The translations under genes and the position numbers were made by a program. Under the pieces are notes generated by a model. That model was not told the origin of the DNA, did not search any database, and worked only from the letters and a program-made list of their open reading frames with translations. A stretch of DNA of 10,122 bases from Chloroflexi bacterium RBG_13_53_26. Its GTDB lineage: Bacteria > Chloroflexota > Dehalococcoidia > UBA2247 > RBG-13-53-26. Every line of letters begins with the position of its first letter. The stretch's first letter is position 1. Shown here one piece after another: positions 1 through 6,533 of the stretch. The stretch spans positions 1-10,122 of the forward strand of contig MGMW01000053.1 in NCBI GenBank assembly GCA_001795035.1. The letters run 5' to 3'.

Positions 1-43
1 CTACCCCCAGCCTGGAAAGCTTCAAATAGAAAGGTAGGTGAAA

Positions 44-1573
44 GTGTCCAATTTAGTATTGGCGCTTGTCGGTTTGGTGTGCTTCGTTATTGGGGGTGTA
101 ACGGCATTCCTAGCCAGGCAAATGATAGCCAGTCGCAAAGTTCGCGTGGCTGCCGAGGAGGCCAGAAGGCTCATCGCCGAGGCTCAGGAGAAGCAGAAGG
201 CCGCCCTCCTCGAGGCCAAAGAGGCAGCCATCAACATGAAGGCCGAGGTAGAAGCCAGCTACCGCGAGACTCGCACCGAACTGCAAAGGCTGGAAAGGCG
301 CTTGAACCAGAAGGAAGAGCACCTGGAACGTCGGGACGAAGGCCTGCAGCGGCGTGAGCATGGCATCACGACAAAGGAGAGGGAAGTAGAGAAGCTGCGG
401 GCTCGGGCAGAAGAGCTGCAGCAAAAGCAACAGCAACAACTTGAACTGGTAGCTAATATGTCTTCTGCCGAGGCAAGGGAAATCCTGCTTCAGCGGGTGG
501 ATGTCGAGATTCGAGATGAAGCATCCCGACGGGTGCGCGAGATGGAAGCCGCAGTCAGAGATGAAAGCGACCAGAAAGCCCGAGATATCCTGGCCCAAGC
601 TATTCAGCGTGTTGCCAGCGATGTGGTAGCCGAAACCACTGTCTCGGTTGTCTCACTGCCAGGGGATGATATGAAGGGGCGTCTCATAGGACGCGAAGGG
701 CGTAACATCAGGGCATTGGAGCATGCCACCGGGGTCGATCTCATCATCGACGATACCCCGGGGGCAGTTACCCTTTCCTGCTTCGATCCCGTGCGTAGAG
801 AGATCGCCCGTATCGCCCTGGGAAGGCTTATCCTCGATGGCCGAATCCATCCGGCTCGAATTGAGGAGATGGTACAGAAGGCGAGAAACGAAGTGGAAGC
901 AACAATCCGAACTGAAGGGGAACAGGCTGCCAGCAAAACAGGAGTGCATGGTTTGCCCCCCGAGCTAATCAGGCTACTGGGGCGCCTGAAATACCGCTTC
1001 AGCTATGGCCAGAATGTTCTGGCCCATAGCGTGGAGGTCGCCCTCCTCGCCGGTATGATGGCTTCCGAAACACAGGCTAACGTCGTTCTAGCTACAAAGG
1101 CTGGTTTGCTTCACGACATAGGTAAGGCAGTAGATTTTGAAACCGAGGGACCTCATGCCCAGATAGGTGCTGACATCGTCAAACAATGGGAGAAATCACC
1201 AGAGGTAGTAAGAGCGATTGCCGCGCATCACGGAGAAGTGGACATGATTACCGCGGAGAGCTTCATCGTTGCCGCTGCCGATGCCATCAGCGGGGCAAGG
1301 CCTGGTGCAAGGCGTGAGTCATTGGAACAATACCTCAAACACTTGGAGGCCCTGGAAACCATAGCCAACAGCTTTGGTGGTGTTGAGAAATCCTACGCAA
1401 TACAAGCCGGCAGAGAAATCCGCATCATGGTGAAACCGGACCAGATCGACGATTTGGGAGCCATGAGGCTCGCTCGTGACATTGTGAAGAAAGTAGAAGA
1501 AAGTCTGAACTATCCAGGTCAAATAAAGGTTACAGTCGTTAGAGAAACAAGGGCGGTAGACTACGCCAAATAG
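44..1573 (+). CDS. rny: Ribonuclease Y
   Basis: RNase Y is a membrane-anchored endoribonuclease that initiates mRNA decay in many bacteria lacking RNase E. The protein has the family's full layout and near-usual length (about 510 residues; B. subtilis 520). Counting from the GTG at 38, it has one N-terminal transmembrane helix (about residues 4-26), a long charged coiled coil (about 28-190), a KH RNA-binding domain with the GxxG loop I217-G-R-E-G-R-N, and an HD domain with H330 and the H359-D360 pair in LLHDIGKA. Two GTG starts compete, 38 and 44. I prefer 44 because AAAGG (30-34) lies 9 nt before it but only 3 nt before 38. It is the first gene of a compact operon with the ymdB-like and PHP genes. 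The promoter is not in the window, so upstream genes may share the transcript. Confidence 0.96.
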   Translation: MSNLVLALVGLVCFVIGGVTAFLARQMIASRKVRVAAEEARRLIAEAQEKQKAALLEAKEAAINMKAEVEASYRETRTELQRLERRLNQKEEHLERRDEGLQRREHGITTKEREVEKLRARAEELQQKQQQQLELVANMSSAEAREILLQRVDVEIRDEASRRVREMEAAVRDESDQKARDILAQAIQRVASDVVAETTVSVVSLPGDDMKGRLIGREGRNIRALEHATGVDLIIDDTPGAVTLSCFDPVRREIARIALGRLILDGRIHPARIEEMVQKARNEVEATIRTEGEQAASKTGVHGLPPELIRLLGRLKYRFSYGQNVLAHSVEVALLAGMMASETQANVVLATKAGLLHDIGKAVDFETEGPHAQIGADIVKQWEKSPEVVRAIAAHHGEVDMITAESFIVAAADAISGARPGARRESLEQYLKHLEALETIANSFGGVEKSYAIQAGREIRIMVKPDQIDDLGAMRLARDIVKKVEESLNYPGQIKVTVVRETRAVDYAK

Positions 1574-1591
1574 CGAATCGAAGAGAGCCCT

Positions 1592-2359
1592 TTGCGGATA
1601 CTACTGGTCGGCGATGTAATTGGCAGGCCTGGTAGAAGGGCCATACATAACCTTATGCCAGGCCTGCGTCGTGATTTACACATTGACTTGGTTATCACTA
1701 ACGCTGAGAATGCCGCCGGCGGAAAGGGGTTGACTCCCGAAACCGCCAATGAGCTTCTTCAAAGTGGTGTCGATATCCTAACCTCTGGCAATCACATCTG
1801 GGCACAAAAGGAGATCATCCCCTCCCTTGGTGACACTTCGCCAATATTGCGACCGCTGAACTATCCCCCGGGTGTCCCTGGCCGTGGCTACTTGTGGTGG
1901 CACAACATACTCATCGTAAATCTCGTCGGACGCACTTTCATGGGCGATGTTGACTGCCCCTTCAGAGCCATGGACCAGTTACTGAGAGAACTTGAAAGCA
2001 AGCCAGAGGCTATCGTGGTTGACTTCCATGCCGAAGCAACTTCGGAAAAGAATGCTCTGGGCCGATATCTCGATGGAAGGGTCAGCGCCGTTGTGGGCAC
2101 TCACACACATGTGGGAACCATTGATGCTCGTATCCTGCCAAAGGGAACAGCCTATATCACCGATATCGGCATGGTGGGCCCATCTGACTCCATCATCGGC
2201 GATGATGTTGGGGAAGTCATCAAACGCTTCCTCACCCACATGCCAAGCCGTTTGTCGGTGGGCAAAGGAGTTGTCACCTTCAATTCGGTGCTGGTGGACG
2301 TGGAAACAAGCACAGGCCGGGCTACGAGCATCACTCGGATTGATAGAGAGGTGGCATAG
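1592..2359 (+). CDS. ymdB: YmdB-family metallophosphoesterase (TIGR00282 type), predicted 2',3'-cyclic nucleotide phosphodiesterase
   Basis: The 255-residue product matches the YmdB family along its whole length. B. subtilis YmdB is a dinuclear metal 2',3'-cAMP phosphodiesterase that affects biofilm formation and interacts functionally with RNase Y. Visible metal ligands are D8 in the opening GDVIGRPGR, E39-N40 in NAENAAGGKGL, N67 and H68 in SGNHIW, H146 in DFHAEATSEK, and H171/H173 in GTHTHVGT. The start is TTG at 1592, where MRILLVGD begins as in other members. A GAAGAGAG stretch about 5 nt upstream serves as Shine-Dalgarno. The gene begins 18 nt after rny and ends 3 nt before the PHP gene, so the three are almost certainly co-transcribed. 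Activity on cyclic nucleotides is known for the family, not shown here. Confidence 0.93.
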   Translation: MRILLVGDVIGRPGRRAIHNLMPGLRRDLHIDLVITNAENAAGGKGLTPETANELLQSGVDILTSGNHIWAQKEIIPSLGDTSPILRPLNYPPGVPGRGYLWWHNILIVNLVGRTFMGDVDCPFRAMDQLLRELESKPEAIVVDFHAEATSEKNALGRYLDGRVSAVVGTHTHVGTIDARILPKGTAYITDIGMVGPSDSIIGDDVGEVIKRFLTHMPSRLSVGKGVVTFNSVLVDVETSTGRATSITRIDREVA

Positions 2360-2362
2360 AGG

Positions 2363-3199
2363 GTGAAGGCTGACCTCCATCTCCATACTACAGCTTCAGA
2401 CGGGCGCTACAGCCCCGAAGAACTGGTACGTATGGCAGCTAGCCTGGGGCTGGAGGTTATCGCCATCACCGACCACGACTCTGTGAACGGAATCGCACCT
2501 GCCTTGAAAACGGCACAGTCCCTCCCCACCCTCAAGGTTATCCCCGGTGTAGAGATCGGCACCGATGTTCCTCATGGCGAAATCCATGTTCTGGGTTACT
2601 TCATCAACTATATTGACACTGATCTGATAAACAAGCTGGCGGAGCTTCGTGACTCACGGAAGACACGAGCCCAGAAGATGATTGCCAAACTGGCCGATTT
2701 GGGGATACACATCGAATGGGAGCGGGTACAGGAGATAGCCGGCAGTGGCTCTGTGGGGCGACCTCATATTGCCCAGGCCATTACAGAGAAAGGATATGTC
2801 CAGTCCCACAAGGAGGCCTTTGTCAAATACATCGGCAGAGAAGGACCCGCCTATGCGGAGCGGCAGAAAATGACCGTGGAGCAGGTGGTAGAAATGGTGG
2901 TAAAGGCAAGCGGCCTGGCAGTGCTGGCCCACCCGGCTGACATAGAGAACCTTGAAGAGCTTATTCCCCGTCTTCAAAGAGTGGGGCTGGCAGGCATTGA
3001 GGTCTACTATGGCACTTATGCCACCAAATCCATACAATACTTAGCCTCTGTGGCACACAAGCATGGATTGATCGCTACCGGCGGCAGCGACTTCCATGGC
3101 CTGGAGCACCTCTTCGAGACGCCGATGGGGGGAGTAGACATTCCCTCCGAATGCATCAAGCGTTTCCTTAATCTCAACAGACTGCGAACTCTAGCCTAG
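2363..3199 (+). CDS. PHP-domain metal-dependent phosphoesterase (RNase AM / YciV-TrpH type)
   Basis: This 278-residue PHP protein resembles the YciV/TrpH group, whose studied members are a 5'-3' exoribonuclease acting on short RNA (E. coli RNase AM) and 3',5'-nucleotide bisphosphate phosphatases. All PHP metal motifs are present: H6-L-H8 in DLHLHTTASDG, D37-H38 in ITDHDS, E64 in PGVEIG, H75 in HVLGY, the insert start GRPHIAQA, LAHP, and S242-D243-F-H245 in GGSDFHG. Start is GTG at 2363. A GAGAGGTGG stretch inside the end of ymdB (2347-2355) is the ribosome site, which gives tight translational coupling. With RNase Y and YmdB upstream, a role in clearing short RNA fragments or nucleotide by-products of decay fits, but the exact substrate is inferred. 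No clear terminator follows. Confidence 0.9.
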   Translation: MKADLHLHTTASDGRYSPEELVRMAASLGLEVIAITDHDSVNGIAPALKTAQSLPTLKVIPGVEIGTDVPHGEIHVLGYFINYIDTDLINKLAELRDSRKTRAQKMIAKLADLGIHIEWERVQEIAGSGSVGRPHIAQAITEKGYVQSHKEAFVKYIGREGPAYAERQKMTVEQVVEMVVKASGLAVLAHPADIENLEELIPRLQRVGLAGIEVYYGTYATKSIQYLASVAHKHGLIATGGSDFHGLEHLFETPMGGVDIPSECIKRFLNLNRLRTLA

Positions 3200-3317
3200 A
3201 CCAGCCACTCTGAAGACTTCCCGGCATGAAACACACTGCTTATCCTAACGTAGAGACCAATCTAGCCTGCGGATCAGCATTCTTTAGGCTGCCGGTGGGA
3301 CCTATTCTGTGGGCAGA

Positions 3318-3488
3318 GTGATTAGCTGGTCGTTGAATCGCAAATGGCGGGCACTGCTCCAGGTAATCGGGTGCATTTGCCTCGTCTTTCGCTACAGCTC
3401 GCGTGGTCTCCTGGCATTGGTCGCGGGTGTGCTTATGGTGATCAGCCCCCTGCGCCAGATACAGGTCGGTTTCTCTCAGCCCAGATAA
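3318..3488 (+). CDS. Possible small two-helix membrane protein (56 aa)
   Basis: A plus-strand frame open from 3288 to 3488 gives a 56-residue peptide from GTG 3318 (59 residues from GTG 3309). It reads as a short basic head (NRKWR), a hydrophobic stretch (ALLQVIGCICLVF), a short basic turn (RYSSR) and a second hydrophobic stretch (GLLALVAGVLMVIS), which suits a small two-helix membrane protein. Its last 13 nt overlap the 3' end of the convergent sppA-like gene. No strong Shine-Dalgarno is seen; GGTGG at 3294-3298 would serve GTG 3309. I do not recognise a family. It could be chance or a remnant, so confidence is low. Confidence 0.25.
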   Translation: MISWSLNRKWRALLQVIGCICLVFRYSSRGLLALVAGVLMVISPLRQIQVGFSQPR

Positions 3489-4270
3489 TATATCCGCCGG
3501 TGGAGCAGGCCCTCAGCTTCGGCCATGGTTTCCTGGAGCATGCTATCGGTAAATCTCAGAAACAACCTCTCCGTCAGGCTTGGCCGTCTTCTAACGCGCA
3601 TGACCCGTCGTGCCACCTTGCCCAGATCCGCAGCAAGGTCAACGGCAGAGTCAAAATCTCCAACCTCATCGACGAGGCCCAAGGCCTTGGCCTTCTCCCC
3701 CAGGAAGACTTCCCCAGTGGCCACCTCCCTCACCTTGCTCTCATCCATGTTTCTGCCCTTAGCCACAACGGACACAAAGTGATCATAGAAGCCAGCAATG
3801 AGTTCCTCTTCCTTCCTTTTCTCCTCTTCGGTAGGGTTCCGATAGAAGCTGCCCATGTCCTTCAGACGGCCGCTCTTGGTGACTGAAACGTGAACGCCGA
3901 CTCTATCCAGGAGATCCTGCAGTATCGGCCTGACCGACAGTACCCCTATGGAGCCGATCACCGCGGTGGGAAGAACCACTATCTTGGTAGCAGCACAGCT
4001 CGCAAGGTAGGCGCCTGAGGCACAGGCTCCGCTGACGAAGGCGACAACTGGCTTCTCGGCCGAGAGTCTGGAGACAGCGCAGTAGAGGCCATCGGAGGCA
4101 GTAGCCAAACCGCCAGGAGAGTCCACGTTAATGATAACTGACTTGAACCTGCGGCTGTTCTTCAAACCCTCGATTGTACTCGTATATTCGCTCAGTCTGC
4201 GAGTACCCGCTATGGGACCAAATAGTTCCATAACACCGACACCCGTCCCAACAGGTAGCCATAAGCCCAT
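3476..4270 (-). CDS. sppA: S49-family signal peptide peptidase, short SppA-like form
   Basis: This serine protease belongs to the S49/SppA (ClpP-crotonase fold) family, whose members degrade cleaved signal peptides at the membrane. The catalytic serine is S85 in SGACASGAYLAS and the general base is K137 in SGRLKDMGS. The 52-residue spacing equals that of B. subtilis SppA (S147/K199). The oxyanion region DSPGG (50-54) and GSIGVLSVRP (106-115) are intact. At 264 residues it is shorter than the roughly 335-residue Bacillus enzyme, because the N-terminal membrane anchor is absent. A TGA lies in frame just upstream of the ATG, so the start cannot be extended. GAAGGAG (4289-4283) and GAGGGG precede it. 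How it reaches the membrane, and whether it acts on signal peptides or on cytosolic substrates, is unknown. It is transcribed alone, divergent from the tRNA. Confidence 0.9.
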   Translation of the reverse strand: MGLWLPVGTGVGVMELFGPIAGTRRLSEYTSTIEGLKNSRRFKSVIINVDSPGGLATASDGLYCAVSRLSAEKPVVAFVSGACASGAYLASCAATKIVVLPTAVIGSIGVLSVRPILQDLLDRVGVHVSVTKSGRLKDMGSFYRNPTEEEKRKEEELIAGFYDHFVSVVAKGRNMDESKVREVATGEVFLGEKAKALGLVDEVGDFDSAVDLAADLGKVARRVMRVRRRPSLTERLFLRFTDSMLQETMAEAEGLLHRRIYYLG

Positions 4271-4294
4271 TGCCCCTCAACGCTCCTTCACCCC

Positions 4295-4300
4295 ATTATA
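4295..4300 (-). promoter_or_regulatory. Candidate -10 box of the sppA-like gene
   Basis: A perfect TATAAT reads on the minus strand at 4300-4295. It would start transcription near 4288, giving an 18-nt leader that includes the purine-rich ribosome site before the ATG at 4270. No convincing -35 hexamer lies 16-18 bp upstream. Confidence 0.5.
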
Positions 4301-4356
4301 GCAGATCGGAACCTCTTACCGAGGGATGCGCTGCAGCACCGTATGCCATCAGCCGC

Positions 4357-4385
4357 TTGAGTCCCCGCCTCGTCTCTGGTAGACT
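4357..4385 (+). promoter_or_regulatory. Candidate promoter of the tRNA-Ala gene
   Basis: TTGAGT (4357-4362) and TAGACT (4380-4385) are each four of six matches to the sigma-70 consensus with an ideal 17-bp spacer. Transcription would start near 4392, about 5 nt before the mature tRNA end. Confidence 0.5.
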
Positions 4386-4396
4386 ATCTAGCACGT

Positions 4397-4468
4397 GGGG
4401 CTGTGGCTCAGAGGGAGAGCGTCTGACTGGCAGTCAGAAGGTCGCGGGTTCGAGTCCCGCCAGCTCCA
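4397..4468 (+). tRNA. tRNA-Ala (anticodon GGC)
   Basis: All four arms fold by eye. The acceptor stem is GGGGCTG with CAGCTCC and discriminator A. The D stem is GCTC/GAGC and the anticodon stem TCTGA/TCAGA with loop CTGGCAG, anticodon GGC. The variable loop is AGGTC and the T arm GCGGG-TTCGAGT-CCCGC. The acceptor stem carries the G3:U70 wobble pair that identifies alanine tRNAs. It is 72 nt long with a 7-nt D loop, and CCA is not encoded. Its 3' portion from the anticodon loop onward is repeated at 9008-9049, so this gene is the integration site of the element to its right and remains functional after insertion. Confidence 0.97.
4427..4468 (+). repeat. Left attachment repeat (attL), 42 bp within tRNA-Ala
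   Basis: These 42 bases, running from the first base of the anticodon loop to the discriminator, are identical to 9008-9049. Beyond the tRNA the similarity continues at roughly 70% for about 40 more bases (4469-4508 against 9050-9089). The flanking anticodon stem, TCTGA/TCAGA around the 7-base loop, has the inverted-arm geometry of a tyrosine-recombinase core site. Confidence 0.85.
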
Positions 4469-4761
4469 CTTCCTTCTTAAATTGACCCTCCAACTGCACC
4501 TGGGACCTTGACACACCGCTGCCCCAGATTGAATTGCCGAGAATCTGAGGGATCCTAAGCCACCAGAAGTCGTCGTGACGTAATGAAAGCCCAATAGCTC
4601 TACACAACAATAGAGAGATCTGGTGAAATCATCCCATCTTGATACTTGACACCCAGTATCTCAGCATCATACCATGCGCTCAGATCTATTGAGATGTTTC
4701 TCTTGGCGGCGTACGAGGGAGCCAAGCAATAAAGGAGGCAGGTAGTAGGTGCCAAAGAGAG
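4469..4761. other. Left end of the element, no clear gene
   Basis: This stretch starts with a tail similar to 9050-9089 and then holds no convincing gene. It contains two TTGACA hexamers (4508-4513 and 4646-4651) and a good but isolated Shine-Dalgarno-like AAAGGAGG at 4731-4738. The longer minus-strand frame spanning 4667-5047 has low-complexity, protein-unlike composition and looks like a shadow of the plus-strand frame at 4693-5079. Confidence 0.5.
4646..4675 (+). promoter_or_regulatory. Candidate promoter of the element's small genes
   Basis: A perfect -35 TTGACA (4646-4651) is followed after 18 bp by TACCAT (4670-4675, four of six). Transcription would start near 4682 and run through AAAGGAGG (4731-4738) into the small ORFs, perhaps onward to the SIR2-like gene. 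Confidence 0.4.
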
Positions 4762-5079
4762 GTGACAGCTCTGGAGAAGTTGGCTCTGTCAGTCGACATG
4801 AAGAAATCGCGACAGCTCGATCGGTATACGTACGAAGGTTTCTGTGCTGGTTCTGTGACAGATAGGGCCCTCCTTGAGACTTTTGTGCTAGGCCTGTGCG
4901 GTATGCTAGAATAGGTGATGTACGAGATGCCCAACCTCGACAATCAGGAAAGCAGCAGACCGCTGTCGCTTGACAATTTGGCCGGACTTGTGCTAAGTAT
5001 TCAAGGGTACAACTCTGAACCCAACGCGGGGCCAGAGCTTGTTGCATTTATGGGGGATAAGGGGGGTAGTGGCAAATGA
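4762..5079 (+). pseudogene. Small gene of unknown function interrupted by one in-frame amber codon
   Basis: One plus-strand frame is open from 4693 to 5079 except for a single TAG at 4912-4914. The first part, from GTG 4762, is 50 residues (…DRALLETFVLGLCGMLE). The second, from ATG 4918, is 53 residues (MYEMPNLDNQ…GDKGGSGK). Replacing TAG by CAG would give a continuous 106-residue protein with a natural-looking junction (CGMLEQVMYEMPN), so a C-to-T nonsense mutation is the simplest reading. Alternatives are two coupled small genes, since GTG-ATG follows the TAG directly and AGGTGA (4913-4918) sits 8 nt before a further ATG at 4927, or amber read-through. A promoter may also lie at the junction: TGC-TAGAAT (4904-4912) is an extended -10 that would start transcription at the second ATG. 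I do not recognise the family. Confidence 0.4.
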
Positions 5080-5087
5080 AAGGAGGG
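5079..5087 (+). promoter_or_regulatory. Strong Shine-Dalgarno that fixes a TTG start
   Basis: AAAGGAGGG lies 5 nt before TTG 5093 and begins on the last base of the preceding stop codon (TGA 5077-5079). It is the strongest ribosome site in the window and argues that the next short ORF is translated. Confidence 0.65.
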
Positions 5088-5092
5088 ATATC

Positions 5093-5275
5093 TTGGAGCG
5101 GAATCTAGTGGCGTTTGTCCAGAGATACCGCGAGATCAACGAGGGGGCGGGAAGGCTGGAGGTTGGGGGCGAGGCAAAGCCGTGCGAGGTGAAGCCTGAC
5201 GAAGTTCACAGGAGAACCAGGGAAATCGCTGCACAGCAGGCTGAACGCGCCTGGGAGGCTCTTAGCAGACGTTAG
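5093..5275 (+). CDS. Hypothetical small charged protein (60 aa)
   Basis: From TTG 5093 the ORF gives 60 residues: a helical N-terminus (ERNLVAFVQRYREINEGAGR), a short linker (LEVGGEAKPCEVKPDE) and a charged C-terminal helix (VHRRTREIAAQQAERAWEALSRR). The frame is open upstream to TTG 5039, but the strong Shine-Dalgarno 5 nt before 5093 decides the start. It begins 13 nt after the interrupted gene, so the two form a small transcription unit 100 bp ahead of the SIR2-like gene. It could be a regulator or antitoxin-like partner; no family is recognised and nothing catalytic is visible. Confidence 0.5.
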   Translation: MERNLVAFVQRYREINEGAGRLEVGGEAKPCEVKPDEVHRRTREIAAQQAERAWEALSRR

Positions 5276-5375
5276 CCAAGGTCAATCATACGTTTCTCTA
5301 GCTCGACCGAATGCCGCCAAAGCAGTAGTTCTGCCTCCAAAACCCTGTGGGCCAATGCCCTGACATTGCACCGAC

Positions 5376-6533
5376 ATGTCAGACTACCACGACCAACTTG
5401 CTACCATGGCACGGCTACTGGACAACGCCGTGCAACAGAAGCAACGTCTGGTTCTGGTCATAGGCAACGGTTATCACTACCTACCCATCATCACTAGGGA
5501 TGATGTCATCAAGTACAGCGCTCTTGAGAAGATCCTCAGCCCTGACGATCTCCGTCAGCTGAGACAGAACTCCCCATCTTCCCGCGTATTCTACCCTCTG
5601 CTGCAGCAGGCGTTCGCTACTCATAGAGACGCCATTGACCAGAGAATCACATCTCTAAGTGACTTTGAGAAGGATCGTGAAGCTTGGCGAGTCTATCAAA
5701 TATGGAGAGAATTCACCTCTACCAGAAAGAACCTGAATGCTGACTACAGAAGTGTCGCCTACCTGCTGAAGAGACGCATGGTTGATTCAATCATTACCAC
5801 CAACTACGATCTTGGCCTCGAGACCCTCTTCTATGAACTCCAGATCACCCCTCGGCGGAATCCTTGCCTTTCAGATTCAGAGGCTGAATGGCATTGCCAA
5901 GGTTACTACGAAAAGGAATGCCACAGCGATGAATATCCCATACTGTGGAAAATCCACGGCGACCTAGCGTTCATGGGTTGGTCGCCCATCGAATGCAACT
6001 GTATCCATCTCATTCCCGACAACTGCCCCCCAGGGACTCCTTTCACAAGACGATCCTATTCTGGAACTCAGCTGGCTTCCAGACACTATCACGACTACGG
6101 CAACTTCAACCGGAGTATGTTCGCCAAGGAAGCAGACGCTGCCTCCTACTACGTTGAGCATGTCGGTCCGTCTGTTCGCAGGGTAGCGCTGATCGTCGTT
6201 CTTGGGTTCACGGGGCACTACGGGACAGGCACAGACAAAGATGAGGAGATCGCTCCCGTGCTGGCACAAAGAGCAGCGGCGGGCTTCCCAGTATTCACCA
6301 TACTCGCAGGTTCTGGGCGTATCGCCAGACCCCACAGCTTTCTCTGGGATCGCCTCGACGAGATTGGCAATGCAATCCAGCCCACCATCCCCCAACAGCA
6401 AACGATTGGCGAAATCCTCACTGAGGTAATTCGCATGGTACCCGAGCTGTTCCAACGCTTCGAAGATTTCTCGAAATGGTGGGACGACTCTCTCGACACC
6501 TTTCAGAAGGAGGCGGACTATTGGACTCATTGA
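5376..6533 (+). CDS. SIR2-like domain protein, probable NAD-consuming defence effector
   Basis: This 385-residue protein has the core signatures of the SIR2-like fold found in prokaryotic immune effectors. These are a nucleotide-binding loop after the first strand (LVLVIGNGYH, G30/G32), T142-N-Y-D145 in IITTNYDLGLETLF, the putative catalytic H194 in LWKIHGDL, and a late strand-loop VVLGFTGHYGTGTD (274-287) at the place of the family's usual GxS/D segment. Known relatives (ThsA, DSR1/DSR2, SIR2-HerA, SIR2-pAgo) hydrolyse NAD+ to stop phage growth, so NADase activity is the likely role. This is inferred from motifs only. Start is ATG 5376; a TGA at 5361-5363 blocks extension and no clear Shine-Dalgarno is present. 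The last 13 nt overlap the next gene, implying a paired function. Confidence 0.82.
   Translation: MSDYHDQLATMARLLDNAVQQKQRLVLVIGNGYHYLPIITRDDVIKYSALEKILSPDDLRQLRQNSPSSRVFYPLLQQAFATHRDAIDQRITSLSDFEKDREAWRVYQIWREFTSTRKNLNADYRSVAYLLKRRMVDSIITTNYDLGLETLFYELQITPRRNPCLSDSEAEWHCQGYYEKECHSDEYPILWKIHGDLAFMGWSPIECNCIHLIPDNCPPGTPFTRRSYSGTQLASRHYHDYGNFNRSMFAKEADAASYYVEHVGPSVRRVALIVVLGFTGHYGTGTDKDEEIAPVLAQRAAAGFPVFTILAGSGRIARPHSFLWDRLDEIGNAIQPTIPQQQTIGEILTEVIRMVPELFQRFEDFSKWWDDSLDTFQKEADYWTH
6507..6513 (+). promoter_or_regulatory. Shine-Dalgarno deciding the start of the HExxH gene
   Basis: AAGGAGG lies 7 nt before TTG 6521 and inside the end of the SIR2-like gene. It favours TTG 6521 over the ATG at 6476, which would overlap the upstream gene by 58 nt and has no ribosome site. 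Confidence 0.7.

Noticed and set aside
2..37. A frame ending in TAG (35-37), directly before GTG 38, could be the tail of an upstream gene.
   Set aside because: Only 11 codons are visible and another frame also ends nearby (TAG 27-29), so no gene can be supported.
3344..3886. 180-codon plus-strand frame.
   Set aside because: It lies mostly antisense to the well-supported sppA-like gene and shows no protein-like features of its own.
4749..4865. 38-codon frame from GTG 4749 that follows AAAGGAGG (4731-4738) by 10 nt.
   Set aside because: The translation looks random, and the overlapping frame from 4762 is longer and more protein-like. The ribosome site is real-looking but unassigned.
4667..5047. 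126-codon minus-strand frame in the element's left end.
   Set aside because: Composition is unlike a protein, there is no ribosome site, and it mirrors the plus-strand frame at 4693-5079.
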